Source: Pantoea stewartii subsp. stewartii (lineage in GTDB: Bacteria > Pseudomonadota > Gammaproteobacteria > Enterobacterales > Enterobacteriaceae). From it: DNA of 37,768 bases. Below the pieces are notes generated by a model. That model worked only from the letters and a program-made list of their open reading frames with translations. It was not told the DNA's origin and ran no database searches. The stretch spans positions 1 through 37,768 of the forward strand of contig NZ_VZPF01000052.1 of NCBI RefSeq assembly GCF_008801695.1, given 5' to 3'. Positions 7,595 to 16,753 of the stretch are shown here, piece by piece. Every line of letters begins with the position of its first letter. The first letter of the stretch is position 1. Position numbers and translations under genes: made by a program.

Positions 7595-8566
7595 TTAAGC
7601 GCCTACTTTGGCTATCAGATCCATCATTTTCAGTTTGGGATCACCTGAAACCTTGCGTACCTCAAGCTCAATATTGCGTTCATTGAGCTTTTGGAACGCG
7701 GCGATATCTTTCTCATCAACGGACACGGCATTGTTGACCTGCGTTTTGCCCTGCCGGAAGGCCATGCCGCCAATGTTGACGCTTTTGATATCGACGCCCT
7801 GTTCCACAACCCGCAAGACATCGGTGGGATTGGTGAACAGCAGCATGACGCGCTCACGGGCATATTTGGGGTTATTCCAGACGCGCACCATTTTATCGAC
7901 GCCAACCACGTGCGCAGTCACGCCCGGCGGCGCGACCTGGGTTAAGAGTGTCTTGCGCACATTGTCGTTTGCCACCTCATCACTGACGACAATGATGCGG
8001 CTGACATTGGTCTCTTTGGTCCAGCGTGTGGCGACCTGGCCATGAATCAGGCGGTCATCAATACGGGCCAGGCAGATAATCATGTGTTCGTCAGGCGAGA
8101 GGGGTCTGACAGCGGCAGGGGTGGGAGGTGGAGTCGGTGCGGCAGCAACGGGCGCGGGTTTGACTCCAGGTTGGGCTTTCAGCGCTTTGACGCCTTCACG
8201 ACCGGTTTCAACCGCAATCGCTACCAGCTCATCGAAGGTTGGATTGTCATCCCGCGCCATCAGGGTTTCCACTAACATGGGAATATTCACCCCGGCCACG
8301 ACCTCATAGCTGGCGTGATCCATGACCAGCCGACTTGCCGCATTAAAAGGACTTCCACCCCAGGTATCTACCAGAAAAAGCACCCCCTTTGAGGTGTCCA
8401 GTTCGGCCAGCTTTGCCTGATATTTTTCAATCAGCGTTTCTGCATTTTCGCCCGGTACAAAATCAATCCATTTGACGTTTTCCTGTTCGCCTAAAAGCAT
8501 CTCTGCCGTTTTAAGCAGCTGTTCTGCTGCCCAGCCGTGTGTACCAATGATCAGAGCAATGGTCAC
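7595..8566 (-). CDS. manX: PTS mannose transporter subunit IIAB
   Basis: 323 residues, the E. coli length. This cytoplasmic protein passes phosphate from HPr to the incoming sugar. The IIA domain holds phospho-His10 (IIGTH). An Ala/Pro-rich linker at about 135-155 joins it to the IIB domain with phospho-His175 (DDRLIHGQVATRW). The start codon is GTG, preceded by GGAGG at six bases; E. coli manX also starts with GTG. It is the first gene of manXYZ and is divergent from yoaE across a 0.5-kb control region. In E. coli this operon answers to Mlc, NagC and CRP. Confidence 0.97.
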   Translation of the reverse strand: MTIALIIGTHGWAAEQLLKTAEMLLGEQENVKWIDFVPGENAETLIEKYQAKLAELDTSKGVLFLVDTWGGSPFNAASRLVMDHASYEVVAGVNIPMLVETLMARDDNPTFDELVAIAVETGREGVKALKAQPGVKPAPVAAAPTPPPTPAAVRPLSPDEHMIICLARIDDRLIHGQVATRWTKETNVSRIIVVSDEVANDNVRKTLLTQVAPPGVTAHVVGVDKMVRVWNNPKYARERVMLLFTNPTDVLRVVEQGVDIKSVNIGGMAFRQGKTQVNNAVSVDEKDIAAFQKLNERNIELEVRKVSGDPKLKMMDLIAKVGA

Positions 8567-8909
8567 GTGCTACCTCCGTTCGCTTGTTGATTCCATAAGG
8601 TGAGGAACCGTTAAGAATTATCGCGTTAACAATGCTGACTTCTTTATTGAGCCTGCCGGCCCGATATCCACATTGCAGGGATAACCAACTCACTACGTGC
8701 ATGCCGGATTTATTTTAGTGACCGAAAAAATAAATTTTGTGATGTCGGTTGGCTATTTACAGCATAAAAGCGTGAAATTACGTTTTAATGGCGCATAAAC
8801 GAAGTGATGACAGAATGTAAAAATAAGAAAATTTTTTGACCTTGTTGACCGAACTGATACATTAGCGATCTGTTAATTATTCAGGAGTAATGGGCTTCAG
8901 CCCACCCTT
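8567..8909. promoter_or_regulatory. manX-yoaE divergent control region
   Basis: This holds no full-size gene. A dyad with arms TTTATTTT (8709-8716) and AAAATAAA (8727-8734) sits on the manX side and could be an operator for an Mlc/NagC-type repressor (inference from the known regulation of manXYZ). Right next to it is a TGTGA half-site (8739-8743). A sigma70-like promoter for yoaE is seen at 8836-8863. The GGGC-TTCA-GCCC hairpin at 8892-8903 begins the yoaE leader. Confidence 0.4.
8836..8863 (+). promoter_or_regulatory. Candidate sigma70 promoter for the yoaE leader
   Basis: TTGACC (8836-8841) and TACATT (8858-8863) are separated by 16 bp. This would give a transcript starting near 8870 with a leader of about 200 bases before yoaE. 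Confidence 0.4.
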
Positions 8910-9068
8910 ATGGACCGTCACCGACGTTGCTTAACCTTGTCTTTGCGCTCCTCAGCGCGTCAATTTACGCCAGACCGCGTTTTCTTTGCTTTTACACCTT
9001 GCTCACCGTCACGTCGTCAGACGCTGGTACGTTTTAGCGTAATCACAGCCTTTTTCAGGAGTCACTAA
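8910..9068 (+). CDS. Small ORF upstream of and coupled to yoaE (YoaL-like position)
   Basis: An open frame of 52 residues ([10 protein letters not shown]... ending FFRSH) runs from ATG 8910 to a TAA whose last base is the first base of the yoaE ATG (TAATG at 9066-9070). This is the classic arrangement for translational coupling. The product is basic (about 10 Arg) with no membrane helix. No good ribosome site precedes ATG 8910. In E. coli a small ORF named yoaL is reported just upstream of yoaE (from memory), and this may be its counterpart; sequence similarity was not checked. It is too short for routine gene calling. Confidence 0.5.
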   Translation: MDRHRRCLTLSLRSSARQFTPDRVFFAFTPCSPSRRQTLVRFSVITAFFRSH

Positions 9069-10636
9069 TGGAATTTCTGTTCGACCCCTCAATCTGGGCG
9101 GGATTGCTCACGCTCATCGTGCTCGAGATTGTGCTCGGCATTGATAACCTGGTATTTATTGCCATCCTGGCCGATAAGTTACCGCCGAAGCAGCGCGATA
9201 AAGCGCGTTTGATTGGCCTCTCGCTGGCGCTGATTATGCGTCTGGGCCTGCTGTCGCTGATCTCCTGGATGGTCACACTGACGCGGCCGCTGTTTAGCGT
9301 GGGCGGGTTTAGTTTCGCCGGACGCGATCTTATTTTGCTGGCGGGCGGTATCTTCCTGCTCTTTAAAGCCACGATGGAACTGCATGAGCGGCTGGAAAAC
9401 CGTAAGCTGGAAAACAGCGGCAACCGCAGCTATGCCAGCTTCTGGGCCGTTGTGGCACAGATCGTCATACTTGATGCGGTCTTCTCACTGGATGCGGTGA
9501 TTACGGCCGTGGGGATGGTGAATAACCTGCCGGTCATGATGACGGCGGTAGTGATCGCCATGATTGTGATGTTGCTGGCCTCTAAACCGTTAACAAAATT
9601 TGTTAACGCCCATCCTACGGTCGTTGTCCTGTGTCTCAGTTTCCTGCTGATGATCGGTCTGTCGCTGGTGGCGGAAGGGTTTGGCTTCCATATTCCTAAA
9701 GGCTATCTGTATGCGGCGATTGGTTTCTCGATCCTGATCGAGCTGTTTAACCAGATTGCGCGTCGCAACTTTCTTCGCCATCAGTCGCATCGTCCTATGC
9801 GTGAGCGTACCGCTGAGGCCATTTTGCGCCTGATGGGGGGCCGCAACCGTGTACAGACGGCCCCGGCCAGCACTGAAGAGCAGGCGATAGCCGTCGCGAT
9901 CCCACAGGAAGCCTTTAAGGATGAAGAGCGCTATATGATTAACGGCGTACTGACGCTGGCTTCCCGTTCAATTCGCAGCATCATGACGCCGCGTGGCGAT
10001 ATCTCCTGGGTGGATGCCAGTCGTCCGGTAGACGAGATTCGTATCCAGTTGCTGGACACACCGCACAGTCTGTTCCCGGTCTGTCGGGGAGAACTGGACG
10101 AGATTATCGGCGTTGTCAGGGCCAAAGAGCTGCTGGTCGCACTGGATCATGGTGTGGATGTTGCCACCTTTGCGGCAAATACGCCGATTATCGTGGTGCC
10201 GGAAACGCTCGATCCGATTAACCTGCTGGGCGTACTGCGTCGTGCCAAAGGGAGCTTTGTGATCGTCACCAACGAGTTTGGTGTGGTACAGGGCCTGATT
10301 ACCCCGCTGGATGTGCTGGAAGCGATAGCAGGTGAATTCCCGGATGAAGACGAAACGCCGGATATCATCATGGACGGCGACGGCTGGTTAGTGAAGGGGG
10401 GAACCGATCTCCACTCGCTCCAGCAGCTGCTTGATTTTCATGAGCTGGTGAAACCGGACGACGATCATGCGTCACTGGCAGGGTTGCTGATTGCTCAGAA
10501 AGGACAATTACCGAAGCCGGGTGACGTCATTGATATCGCGCCGCTTCACTTCCAAATTATTGAAGCGACCGAATACCGCATTGATCTGGTTCGTGTGACG
10601 CGCGATCCGCAGCATGACGAGGACGAAGAAGGTTAA
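9068..10636 (+). CDS. yoaE: TerC/CBS/CorC-domain inner membrane protein YoaE
   Basis: 522 residues (E. coli 518). An N-terminal TerC-type membrane domain of about seven helices covers roughly residues 10-235 and has the paired acidic motifs EIVLGIDN and DAVFSLDA that are thought to bind metal. Two CBS domains (about 295-430) and a C-terminal CorC/HlyC transporter-associated domain (about 435-515) follow. TerC relatives export or handle metal ions, for example manganese; the substrate of YoaE is not established. The CAGGAG ribosome site lies inside the upstream small ORF. It is divergent from manX and followed by a strong terminator. Confidence 0.95.
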   Translation: MEFLFDPSIWAGLLTLIVLEIVLGIDNLVFIAILADKLPPKQRDKARLIGLSLALIMRLGLLSLISWMVTLTRPLFSVGGFSFAGRDLILLAGGIFLLFKATMELHERLENRKLENSGNRSYASFWAVVAQIVILDAVFSLDAVITAVGMVNNLPVMMTAVVIAMIVMLLASKPLTKFVNAHPTVVVLCLSFLLMIGLSLVAEGFGFHIPKGYLYAAIGFSILIELFNQIARRNFLRHQSHRPMRERTAEAILRLMGGRNRVQTAPASTEEQAIAVAIPQEAFKDEERYMINGVLTLASRSIRSIMTPRGDISWVDASRPVDEIRIQLLDTPHSLFPVCRGELDEIIGVVRAKELLVALDHGVDVATFAANTPIIVVPETLDPINLLGVLRRAKGSFVIVTNEFGVVQGLITPLDVLEAIAGEFPDEDETPDIIMDGDGWLVKGGTDLHSLQQLLDFHELVKPDDDHASLAGLLIAQKGQLPKPGDVIDIAPLHFQIIEATEYRIDLVRVTRDPQHDEDEEG

Positions 10637-10652
10637 CCTCCTCTGAAAACGC

Positions 10653-10683
10653 AAAACGCATCATACTGTGATGCGTTTTTTTT
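10653..10683 (+). terminator. Rho-independent terminator of yoaE
   Basis: A perfect 11-bp stem AAAACGCATCA / TGATGCGTTTT with a 5-base loop is followed by T residues. The A-run on the other side lets it also serve the convergent pdeD. Confidence 0.92.
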
Positions 10684-10698
10684 GCCCCAGGCATGGCA

Positions 10699-12264
10699 CT
10701 ACAGGTCGCTGATCAGTTGATGTTGCCGTAGCCACGCGGGGAAATCCTCCAGCGGCATGGGGCGGGCAAAATAGTAGCCCTGCAGGTGATCCACGCCGCG
10801 GTCGCGCAGATAGTCAGCCTGCTCCGGGGTTTCCACGCCTTCCGCCACCAGGCTGATATTCAGCCGTTGCGCCAGTGAGATCACCATATCCGTTACGGTC
10901 GCGTTAATCGCATCCGTGCCGATCGAGGCGGTGAAGATTTTATCCAGCTTCAGCACGTCCGGTTGCAGGTCCTTCAGGTAAGACAGTGAACTGTGGCCTG
11001 TGCCAAAATCATCAATTGCCAGCCGTACGCCAATCTCATGCAGTTGTGAAATGACCGTTTGATCGACCACCGGCAGCGCATCACGTTCGGTAAGCTCGAC
11101 GACCAGCTTTGGCACCGGATTGGCAGGCCACCAGATAGTTTGCAGATCTTCCAGAATGGCGCGGTCACGAAAATGACTGGCGGCGACGTTCACAGCAATG
11201 TGAAAATCCGGGCTGTGAGGCAGATCCGGCAAGGCTTCGACAACGCGATTTAACACGAAACGGGTTAAAGGCTTAATCAGATTCTGACGCTCAGTCAGCG
11301 GAATAAACACATCGGGCGGGATCCAGCCCTGGCGCGGGTTATGCCAGCGCAGCAGGATTTCAATGCCGTCACACTGACCGTTTCGGGCATTGATGAGCGG
11401 CTGGCAGTAAACAATAAACTCCCTGGCGGTGATGCCATAGCTGATTTGCCAGCTCAGACTCATGCGGTTGGCGGTTGCCAGCCACATGACATAGCCTATT
11501 AACAAACTCAGCATTAGCGCCAGCGGCAACTGAGAAGGCAACGAGGCCAGTGCCAGACGGGATGGGGAAGGGCCATAAAGCGTTACCGTGTAGGGATAAC
11601 GCAGTGACGCTTCGTTATAGGTGACTTCATCTTCCGAAGGGACCGCCGACTCAATAAGCGGATTGCCGTATTCCAGGCTCTTGCCGTTAACGTTAAAGAT
11701 GGCGCGTTCCACCCAGGGCGACTGCGGTTCCAGCAGATAACTGCTCATCAGTTCAATGTTGATGGCCTGCAGGATGCCTGAGCGGTTATCCAGCGTTGTT
11801 GGCGTCCAGAGTAATAAGACCGGCGAACCTTTAAGCAGATAGTCATCTGTAGACAGGATCATGCGCTTATCGTTAAGCGCCAGTTCAGGGTAGGTCTGAC
11901 TAAAGGTGATATCCCGTGAGCCGAAAATACTGGAGCAGTACAGTAAGTCATCGTTCACCAGCAGAATCGCCCGCACGGTTTGTAAGGACGCAATCTTTTC
12001 GATTAAGGGAAAACGCGCGTCCTCACAGGGCATGCCCACTAAACCCAGCGTGTTATTGGCTGCCACATCCAGCGGAGAAAACATGCGATCAAAACGCGTA
12101 ATCGCGTTATCGGCAAAGCTAATTGCACGCTGCTGAATCCGTGATTTTTCTTCGAAATAGCGCAAAGCCAGCGTTAACGTAAGAACAATAGAAGCAATCA
12201 CCACAGCAATAAGCAAACGCTTACGTCTGTACTGTCCAACATATTGCTGGGCCATGAACATCAA
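10699..12264 (-). CDS. pdeD: Cyclic di-GMP phosphodiesterase PdeD (CSS-EAL)
   Basis: 521 residues, related to E. coli PdeD (YoaD, 532). Two membrane helices (about 18-38 and 240-262) flank a periplasmic CSS domain with the redox-sensitive cysteines (GMPCED and YCSSIFG). The cytoplasmic C-terminal half is an EAL domain. The EAL motif reads EILLRW, and catalytic features are intact (NVAASH, ELTERDAL, AIDDFGTGHSS, VAEGVET), so active hydrolysis of c-di-GMP to pGpG is expected. In CSS enzymes the DsbA/DsbB disulfide system controls activity and proteolysis; dsbB is also in this window. It is convergent with yoaE. Confidence 0.93.
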   Translation of the reverse strand: MMFMAQQYVGQYRRKRLLIAVVIASIVLTLTLALRYFEEKSRIQQRAISFADNAITRFDRMFSPLDVAANNTLGLVGMPCEDARFPLIEKIASLQTVRAILLVNDDLLYCSSIFGSRDITFSQTYPELALNDKRMILSTDDYLLKGSPVLLLWTPTTLDNRSGILQAINIELMSSYLLEPQSPWVERAIFNVNGKSLEYGNPLIESAVPSEDEVTYNEASLRYPYTVTLYGPSPSRLALASLPSQLPLALMLSLLIGYVMWLATANRMSLSWQISYGITAREFIVYCQPLINARNGQCDGIEILLRWHNPRQGWIPPDVFIPLTERQNLIKPLTRFVLNRVVEALPDLPHSPDFHIAVNVAASHFRDRAILEDLQTIWWPANPVPKLVVELTERDALPVVDQTVISQLHEIGVRLAIDDFGTGHSSLSYLKDLQPDVLKLDKIFTASIGTDAINATVTDMVISLAQRLNISLVAEGVETPEQADYLRDRGVDHLQGYYFARPMPLEDFPAWLRQHQLISDL

Positions 12265-12369
12265 GAATCACCTTCCCAAAACCAGAAAAATAGATATAGC
12301 TGGGTTGTTATCGGCACGGCCTGGAGCAAATTTAGGACCGGTGCGTAAAATGAAAGGCTGTGAAGAACG

Positions 12370-12399
12370 CGCTAAAGCGACTGTCGGGTCGCTTTAGCG
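12370..12399 (-). terminator. Strong inverted repeat, probable terminator of sdaA
   Basis: A perfect 12-bp stem CGCTAAAGCGAC / GTCGCTTTAGCG with a 6-base loop lies about 80 bp downstream of the sdaA stop and upstream of pdeD. No good T run follows on either strand, so intrinsic termination may be weak. Confidence 0.5.
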
Positions 12400-12477
12400 T
12401 CGTTAATATTTATATCAGGCAGGACTTGCTAATGCACTGTTTAACGGGCGAAATTTAAAAATAAATAGACTGAATTA

Positions 12478-13851
12478 TTAGTCACATTGAACTTTTATCG
12501 CCAGTCCGCCCCGTGATGTCTCGCGGTATTTCGCGTTCATGTCTTTGCCGGTCTCATACATGGTTTCAATGACCTTATCCAGTGAGACGCGCGGTTCGCT
12601 GGTACGGCGCAGGGCCATACGTGCCGCGTTGATCGCTTTCACCGAGGCGATTGCGTTACGTTCGATACAGGGCACCTGAACCTGGCCGGCAACCGGATCG
12701 CAGGTCAAACCCAGATTATGTTCCATCCCGATTTCGGCGGCCACGCACACCTGCTCAGGGCTGGCGCCCAGCAGTTCGGCCAGACCTGCCGCAGCCATTG
12801 AGCAGGCAACGCCGACTTCTCCCTGACAACCGACCTCCGCGCCGGAAATAGAGGCATTCATTTTATACAAAATGCCAATGGCACCGGAGGCGAGGAAATA
12901 GCGAATAAAAATGTCGGGCGTGACGGGTTCAATGAAGTGATCATAGTAAGCCAGGACGGCGGGGACGATACCGCAGGCTCCGTTGGTCGGTGCGGTCACC
13001 ACCCGACCGCCCGCCGCGTTCTCTTCATTAACCGCCAACGCAAACATGTTGATCCAGTCAATCACCACCATCGGATCGTTAGAGTGTTTGGCTGAGGAGA
13101 TCAGCAAACGCCGCAGTGACGCCGCCCGGCGCGGTACCCGCAACGGCCCGGGCAGCACACCTTCGGTATTCAGACCGCGGTCAATACAGGCCTGCATGGT
13201 TTGCCAGATGGTCGCAAAATATGCATTGATCTCTTCACGTGAATGCAGTGCCAGCTCGTTTTTCATCACCAGCCCGGACAGGGAAAGTCCGGTCTCGCGA
13301 CAGTGGGCCAGCAGTTCTTTGGCCGAGTGGAAGGGCCAGGGCACCGTGACTTCGTCCAGGGCCGACTGACCAAAATGCTCTTCATCGACAATAAAGCCGC
13401 CGCCGACAGAGTAATAGGTTTTAGACAGCACCAGCAGGTCGCCGGAGAACGCCAGCAGGCGCAGGCCATTTTCGTGCAGGGAGAGATTTTCGCTGCGGAA
13501 CACCATGCCGCCTTCACGCGGAAAATCGACTTCATGCGCGCCTTTGGCAAGGGGCAGGCGTTCACGTTGTTGCACATCCTTAATAAACGCGGGGATGGCG
13601 TCGATATCGACGCTGTCAGGCGATTCGCCGGCTAACCCCATAATAATCGCTATATCCGTATGGTGACCTTTACCGGTCAGCGACAGGGAACCATAGACAT
13701 CGACCGCAATGCGTGTCACCTCATGCAGCTTGCCTTGTTCAGACAACAACACTACAAACTGTTTACCCGCTTTCATCGGACCGACCGTATGAGAGCTGGA
13801 TGGGCCGATGCCCACTTTAAACATGTCAAAAACCGAAATCATGGGTGACAC
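12478..13851 (-). CDS. sdaA: L-serine ammonia-lyase SdaA
   Basis: 457 residues (E. coli SdaA 454). It deaminates L-serine to pyruvate and ammonia with an oxygen-sensitive 4Fe-4S cluster, not PLP. The N-terminal domain begins SVFDMFKVGIGPSSSHTVGP, which is diagnostic of the family. The catalytic domain has TAPTNGACGIVPAVL (about residues 290-304) and cysteines in GAEVGCQGEVGVACSMA and GLTCDPVAGQVQVPCIERN that match cluster-binding positions. Neighbours nudL-pabB lie upstream on the same strand. In E. coli, expression is raised by glycine and leucine and by Lrp. Confidence 0.97.
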   Translation of the reverse strand: MSPMISVFDMFKVGIGPSSSHTVGPMKAGKQFVVLLSEQGKLHEVTRIAVDVYGSLSLTGKGHHTDIAIIMGLAGESPDSVDIDAIPAFIKDVQQRERLPLAKGAHEVDFPREGGMVFRSENLSLHENGLRLLAFSGDLLVLSKTYYSVGGGFIVDEEHFGQSALDEVTVPWPFHSAKELLAHCRETGLSLSGLVMKNELALHSREEINAYFATIWQTMQACIDRGLNTEGVLPGPLRVPRRAASLRRLLISSAKHSNDPMVVIDWINMFALAVNEENAAGGRVVTAPTNGACGIVPAVLAYYDHFIEPVTPDIFIRYFLASGAIGILYKMNASISGAEVGCQGEVGVACSMAAAGLAELLGASPEQVCVAAEIGMEHNLGLTCDPVAGQVQVPCIERNAIASVKAINAARMALRRTSEPRVSLDKVIETMYETGKDMNAKYRETSRGGLAIKVQCD

Positions 13852-14027
13852 TCCTCACAAAAACTTGCAGACTGTCGTGGCAGTTAATGGCGCTAATAGT
13901 AAACGGCGAGGCAGGGTAAACGTGCTGCTTTTCGCATGAAATAAACTAATTAACTCCACCAGAAAAAATTATAGTGTGACATGGCGCAAAAGCCTGAATT
14001 CAGACGCAGAAATGGGCTCGCCCTCAA

Positions 14028-14591
14028 CTAAAATGCAATTTGCTGGCTCAGGGCACGAATAATGCCTGCTGTCATTCCCCACACCAGATAGCCCTGATAA
14101 TGGGAAAGCCACACCGGGTGGCGAATGCCGGCACGATAATAGTCAAGTTCGGCGTAGCGGCTAAGACGAAGCGCTTCGGTCAGGGGCATTTCGAAGGCGC
14201 TCTGAACCTCGTCAGGATTAAGGCGCAATTCGAGGGTTGCAGGCACAATGCCGACCACCGGTGTGACCTGAAAACCTGTGCTGCTGGTCACCGGAGGCAG
14301 GCAGCCGAGCACCTCAACCCGATCGGGTGCGATGCCCACTTCCTCCTGCGCTTCTCGCAGCGCTGTCGCCACCAGTGAGCTGTCGTCGTGATCCTGCATC
14401 CCGCCGGGAAAGGCCACCTGACCGGCATGTTTACGTAAGGCGTGCGAACGTTGCGTCAGCAGCAAGCCGGGCTGTTGACGGGCAACGACGGGGATTAACA
14501 CAGCGGCATGTCGCCCCGACAGCGGCTGGGCGTTATGCAGCGGCTGCTGCAGGAGAAAACGGGTGCGAAAATCAGCCAGCGTCAGCGCCAT
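14028..14591 (-). CDS. nudL: Nudix CoA/NADH-type pyrophosphatase NudL
   Basis: 187 residues (E. coli YeaB/NudL 192). The Nudix box is complete: [20 protein letters not shown] followed by EEVGI, with the upstream [20 protein letters not shown] block that marks CoA pyrophosphatase-type (UPF0035) proteins. It probably hydrolyses CoA or related nucleoside diphosphate derivatives. The start codon directly abuts the pabB stop with no intervening base, so the pair is probably translationally coupled. Confidence 0.93.
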   Translation of the reverse strand: MALTLADFRTRFLLQQPLHNAQPLSGRHAAVLIPVVARQQPGLLLTQRSHALRKHAGQVAFPGGMQDHDDSSLVATALREAQEEVGIAPDRVEVLGCLPPVTSSTGFQVTPVVGIVPATLELRLNPDEVQSAFEMPLTEALRLSRYAELDYYRAGIRHPVWLSHYQGYLVWGMTAGIIRALSQQIAF

Positions 14592-15950
14592 TCAGGCTCC
14601 TTTTTCCAGTGCAGGCAGAATGCGACTGACCTTATCCAGCGTTTCCTGATATTCCGAGGCCATATCACTGTCGGCGACCAGGCCGCCGCCCGCAGCGCAG
14701 TAAAGATGCTGACGCTCAGCAATCAGCGTACGAATGGTGATGCTGGTATCCATTCTGCCGCAGACACTGAGATAACCAATGCTGCCGCACCAGGCATTGC
14801 GGCGGTGAGGCTCCAGTTCATCAATGATCGCCATGGCGCGAATTTTAGGCGCACCGGTAATCGAGCCGCCGGGAAAACAGGCACGCAGCAGATCGCAGGC
14901 ATGAAGATGATCCGGCAATGTGGCCTGAATGGTGCTGACCAGATGATGGACTGCCGGGAACGGCTCGACCACAAACAGTTCGGGCACGTGCACGGAGCCC
15001 GCGACGGCGACCCGACCGATATCGTTGCGCAGCAGGTCGACTATCATCAGGTTTTCTGCGCGGTCCTTCGCCGCCGTGCGCAGACTGTCAGCCTGGGCCG
15101 CATCCGCCTCAGGATCGGCCGCACGCGGACGCGTACCCTTGATGGGACGGGTGGTGATAACCTGCTGATCCAGTGCCAGGAAGCGCTCGGGAGACAGGCT
15201 CAGAATGGCGCTGTCGGGCAGGCGCAAAAATGCGCTGAACGGGGCGCGATTGGCCTGGTTGAGCATACAAAATGCCCGCCATTCATCCCCCTGATAGCTG
15301 GCGCTGAAGCGCTGTGCCAGATTGACCTGATAGCAGTCACCGGCCTGAATATAGGCCTGTACCTTATTAAAACGTTCCGCGTAGTCGTCTATGCTGAGGT
15401 TTGACCGCCAGTCACTGGTAAGGGAAAACGCCGCCGCGTCACGTTCGGGCCAGTTTTCCAGCCAGGCAAGGCGCGAGACGATATCGTCCAGGGCGACCAG
15501 GGTGAGTTTACCGAGGTGATGGTCGGCAATCAGTGCCCAGTTATAGATGCCCACGGCCATGTCTGCCGTAGTCAGATCGTGAAGGGCGGTGTCGGGCAGC
15601 GTTTCAAAGCGTCGCCCCAGATCATAGCCAAACAGCCCCAGCGCCCCGCCTTGAAAGGGCAAATCGGGGTGACGCGGTGGCTTAGCGCCCAGCGCGTCAC
15701 ACTCCTGTTGTAATAAGGAGAGCGGATCGTCAGTACGCGTTTCAACGCGATCGCCCTGCTGAATTTCTGTTATGCTGCCACGGGTTGTCAGGGTGGTAAG
15801 CGGGTCCGCCGTCAAAATATCAAAACGGTTATCACTGTGACTGGCCTGGCCGGACGAAAGCAGCATCGCCCATGGTAAATGCGCAATGCGCGAAAAATAG
15901 TGGGTGATAGCGTCGGGCGAATAACACAGGTTATGAGTTTGAACGATCAT
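14592..15950 (-). CDS. pabB: Aminodeoxychorismate synthase component I
   Basis: 452 residues (E. coli 453). PabB converts chorismate to 4-amino-4-deoxychorismate for folate synthesis, using ammonia from the glutaminase PabA. The chorismate-binding fold has the active-site signature RPIKGTRPR (the Lys is the family nucleophile), RAENLMIVDLLRNDIGRVA, and FPGGSITGAPKIRAM. The C-terminal metal-binding GG[IL]V-type segment (CAAGGGLVADSDMASEY) is present. nudL follows immediately, and yoaH is divergent upstream, as in E. coli. Confidence 0.97.
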   Translation of the reverse strand: MIVQTHNLCYSPDAITHYFSRIAHLPWAMLLSSGQASHSDNRFDILTADPLTTLTTRGSITEIQQGDRVETRTDDPLSLLQQECDALGAKPPRHPDLPFQGGALGLFGYDLGRRFETLPDTALHDLTTADMAVGIYNWALIADHHLGKLTLVALDDIVSRLAWLENWPERDAAAFSLTSDWRSNLSIDDYAERFNKVQAYIQAGDCYQVNLAQRFSASYQGDEWRAFCMLNQANRAPFSAFLRLPDSAILSLSPERFLALDQQVITTRPIKGTRPRAADPEADAAQADSLRTAAKDRAENLMIVDLLRNDIGRVAVAGSVHVPELFVVEPFPAVHHLVSTIQATLPDHLHACDLLRACFPGGSITGAPKIRAMAIIDELEPHRRNAWCGSIGYLSVCGRMDTSITIRTLIAERQHLYCAAGGGLVADSDMASEYQETLDKVSRILPALEKGA

Positions 15951-16058
15951 TGAGCACGAAATTTGACATCAGTAAGGCCGTTAGACTGACATATTTTTCC
16001 CTGACTGGCACCTGTTTGTTCCCCATGAAATAATGACAGCCCTTAACAGGAGAAAATG

Positions 16059-16241
16059 ATGATGACAGGATTACCCGCACTCTCACACGATCAGCAGCAG
16101 CGCGCCGTAGAGCGCATTCAACAGTTAATGGCTGAAGGGATGTCCAGCGGTGAAGCGATTACCGTTGTGGCACAGGAGATACGTGAAAGCCATACAGGTG
16201 AAATGATCCGGGCGCGCTTCGAAGAGGACGATGAAGGCTGA
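16059..16241 (+). CDS. yoaH: YoaH family small protein (UPF0181)
   Basis: 60 residues from this ATG (E. coli 59). It is a short helical cytoplasmic protein with the conserved [20 protein letters not shown] block and an acidic tail (EEDDEG). Three consecutive or near ATGs occur (16056, 16059, 16062). The AGGAG at 16048-16052 is best spaced (6 bases) for 16059, which also gives the E. coli-like N-terminus. The function is unknown. It is divergent from pabB. Confidence 0.92.
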   Translation: MMTGLPALSHDQQQRAVERIQQLMAEGMSSGEAITVVAQEIRESHTGEMIRARFEEDDEG

Positions 16242-16257
16242 CGCCCGGGGCTCGGGA

Positions 16258-16602
16258 TCAGCGGGCCGCGATAATTTTTATTTCAACTTTATACTTCGGA
16301 TTCATCAACCCGGCCTGGACCGTACAGCGAACCGGGGCGTTATCGGGTGAAACCCACGCATCCCAGGCGCGATTCATCGCGGCAAAATCCGCCTTGTCGA
16401 CCAGAAAAATGGTAGCGTCAAGGATTTTGCTTTTGTCGCTGCCTACGCGCGTCAGCAGGGCATCGATCACCGCTAACGCATTAGCCGTTTGCGCCTCGGC
16501 ATCAGCGTCGAGGTTTTCGGGCACACTGGTGTAATAAATGGTGTCGTTATGAATAACGGCTTCGGACATACGGTGTTCGGGATCAACGCGCGTAATGCTC
16601 AT
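16258..16602 (-). CDS. yoaB: RidA family protein YoaB
   Basis: 114 residues, as in E. coli YoaB. RidA-family (YjgF/YER057c/UK114) trimeric enzymes hydrolyse reactive enamine/imine intermediates released by PLP enzymes. The family's catalytic arginine segment reads APVRCTVQAGLMNPKYKVEIKI, with Arg at about 98 (recognition motif underlying carboxylate binding). The start at 16602 is chosen because AGGAG precedes it well and the N-terminus then matches MTIVRID; an in-frame ATG at 16659 would add 19 unrelated residues. It sits convergent with yoaH. Confidence 0.93.
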   Translation of the reverse strand: MSITRVDPEHRMSEAVIHNDTIYYTSVPENLDADAEAQTANALAVIDALLTRVGSDKSKILDATIFLVDKADFAAMNRAWDAWVSPDNAPVRCTVQAGLMNPKYKVEIKIIAAR

Positions 16603-16753
16603 TTTCTTCTCCTGATTTTCTGAACGCCTAGCCTGACATATTCCCGGTACGATTGTCATCCCTTGCAGAAGACGGTCGCCGTCAGTCGCGCAACCGTCAG
16701 CGAAAAGTGGTATAAAGCGTCGCTTACTTGTTCAGAACAATCAGGATTAACGC

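Noticed and set aside
8880..9060. Possible yybP-ykoY manganese riboswitch upstream of the TerC-type gene yoaE
   Set aside because: The GGGGAGUAG-type and CCGACC-type conserved loops could not be found; only simple hairpins and the small ORF are seen.
12983..13635. Plus-strand open frames opposite sdaA (also opposite manXYZ, pabB and minD)
   Set aside because: They are antisense shadows of strongly conserved genes with no ribosome sites or family matches.
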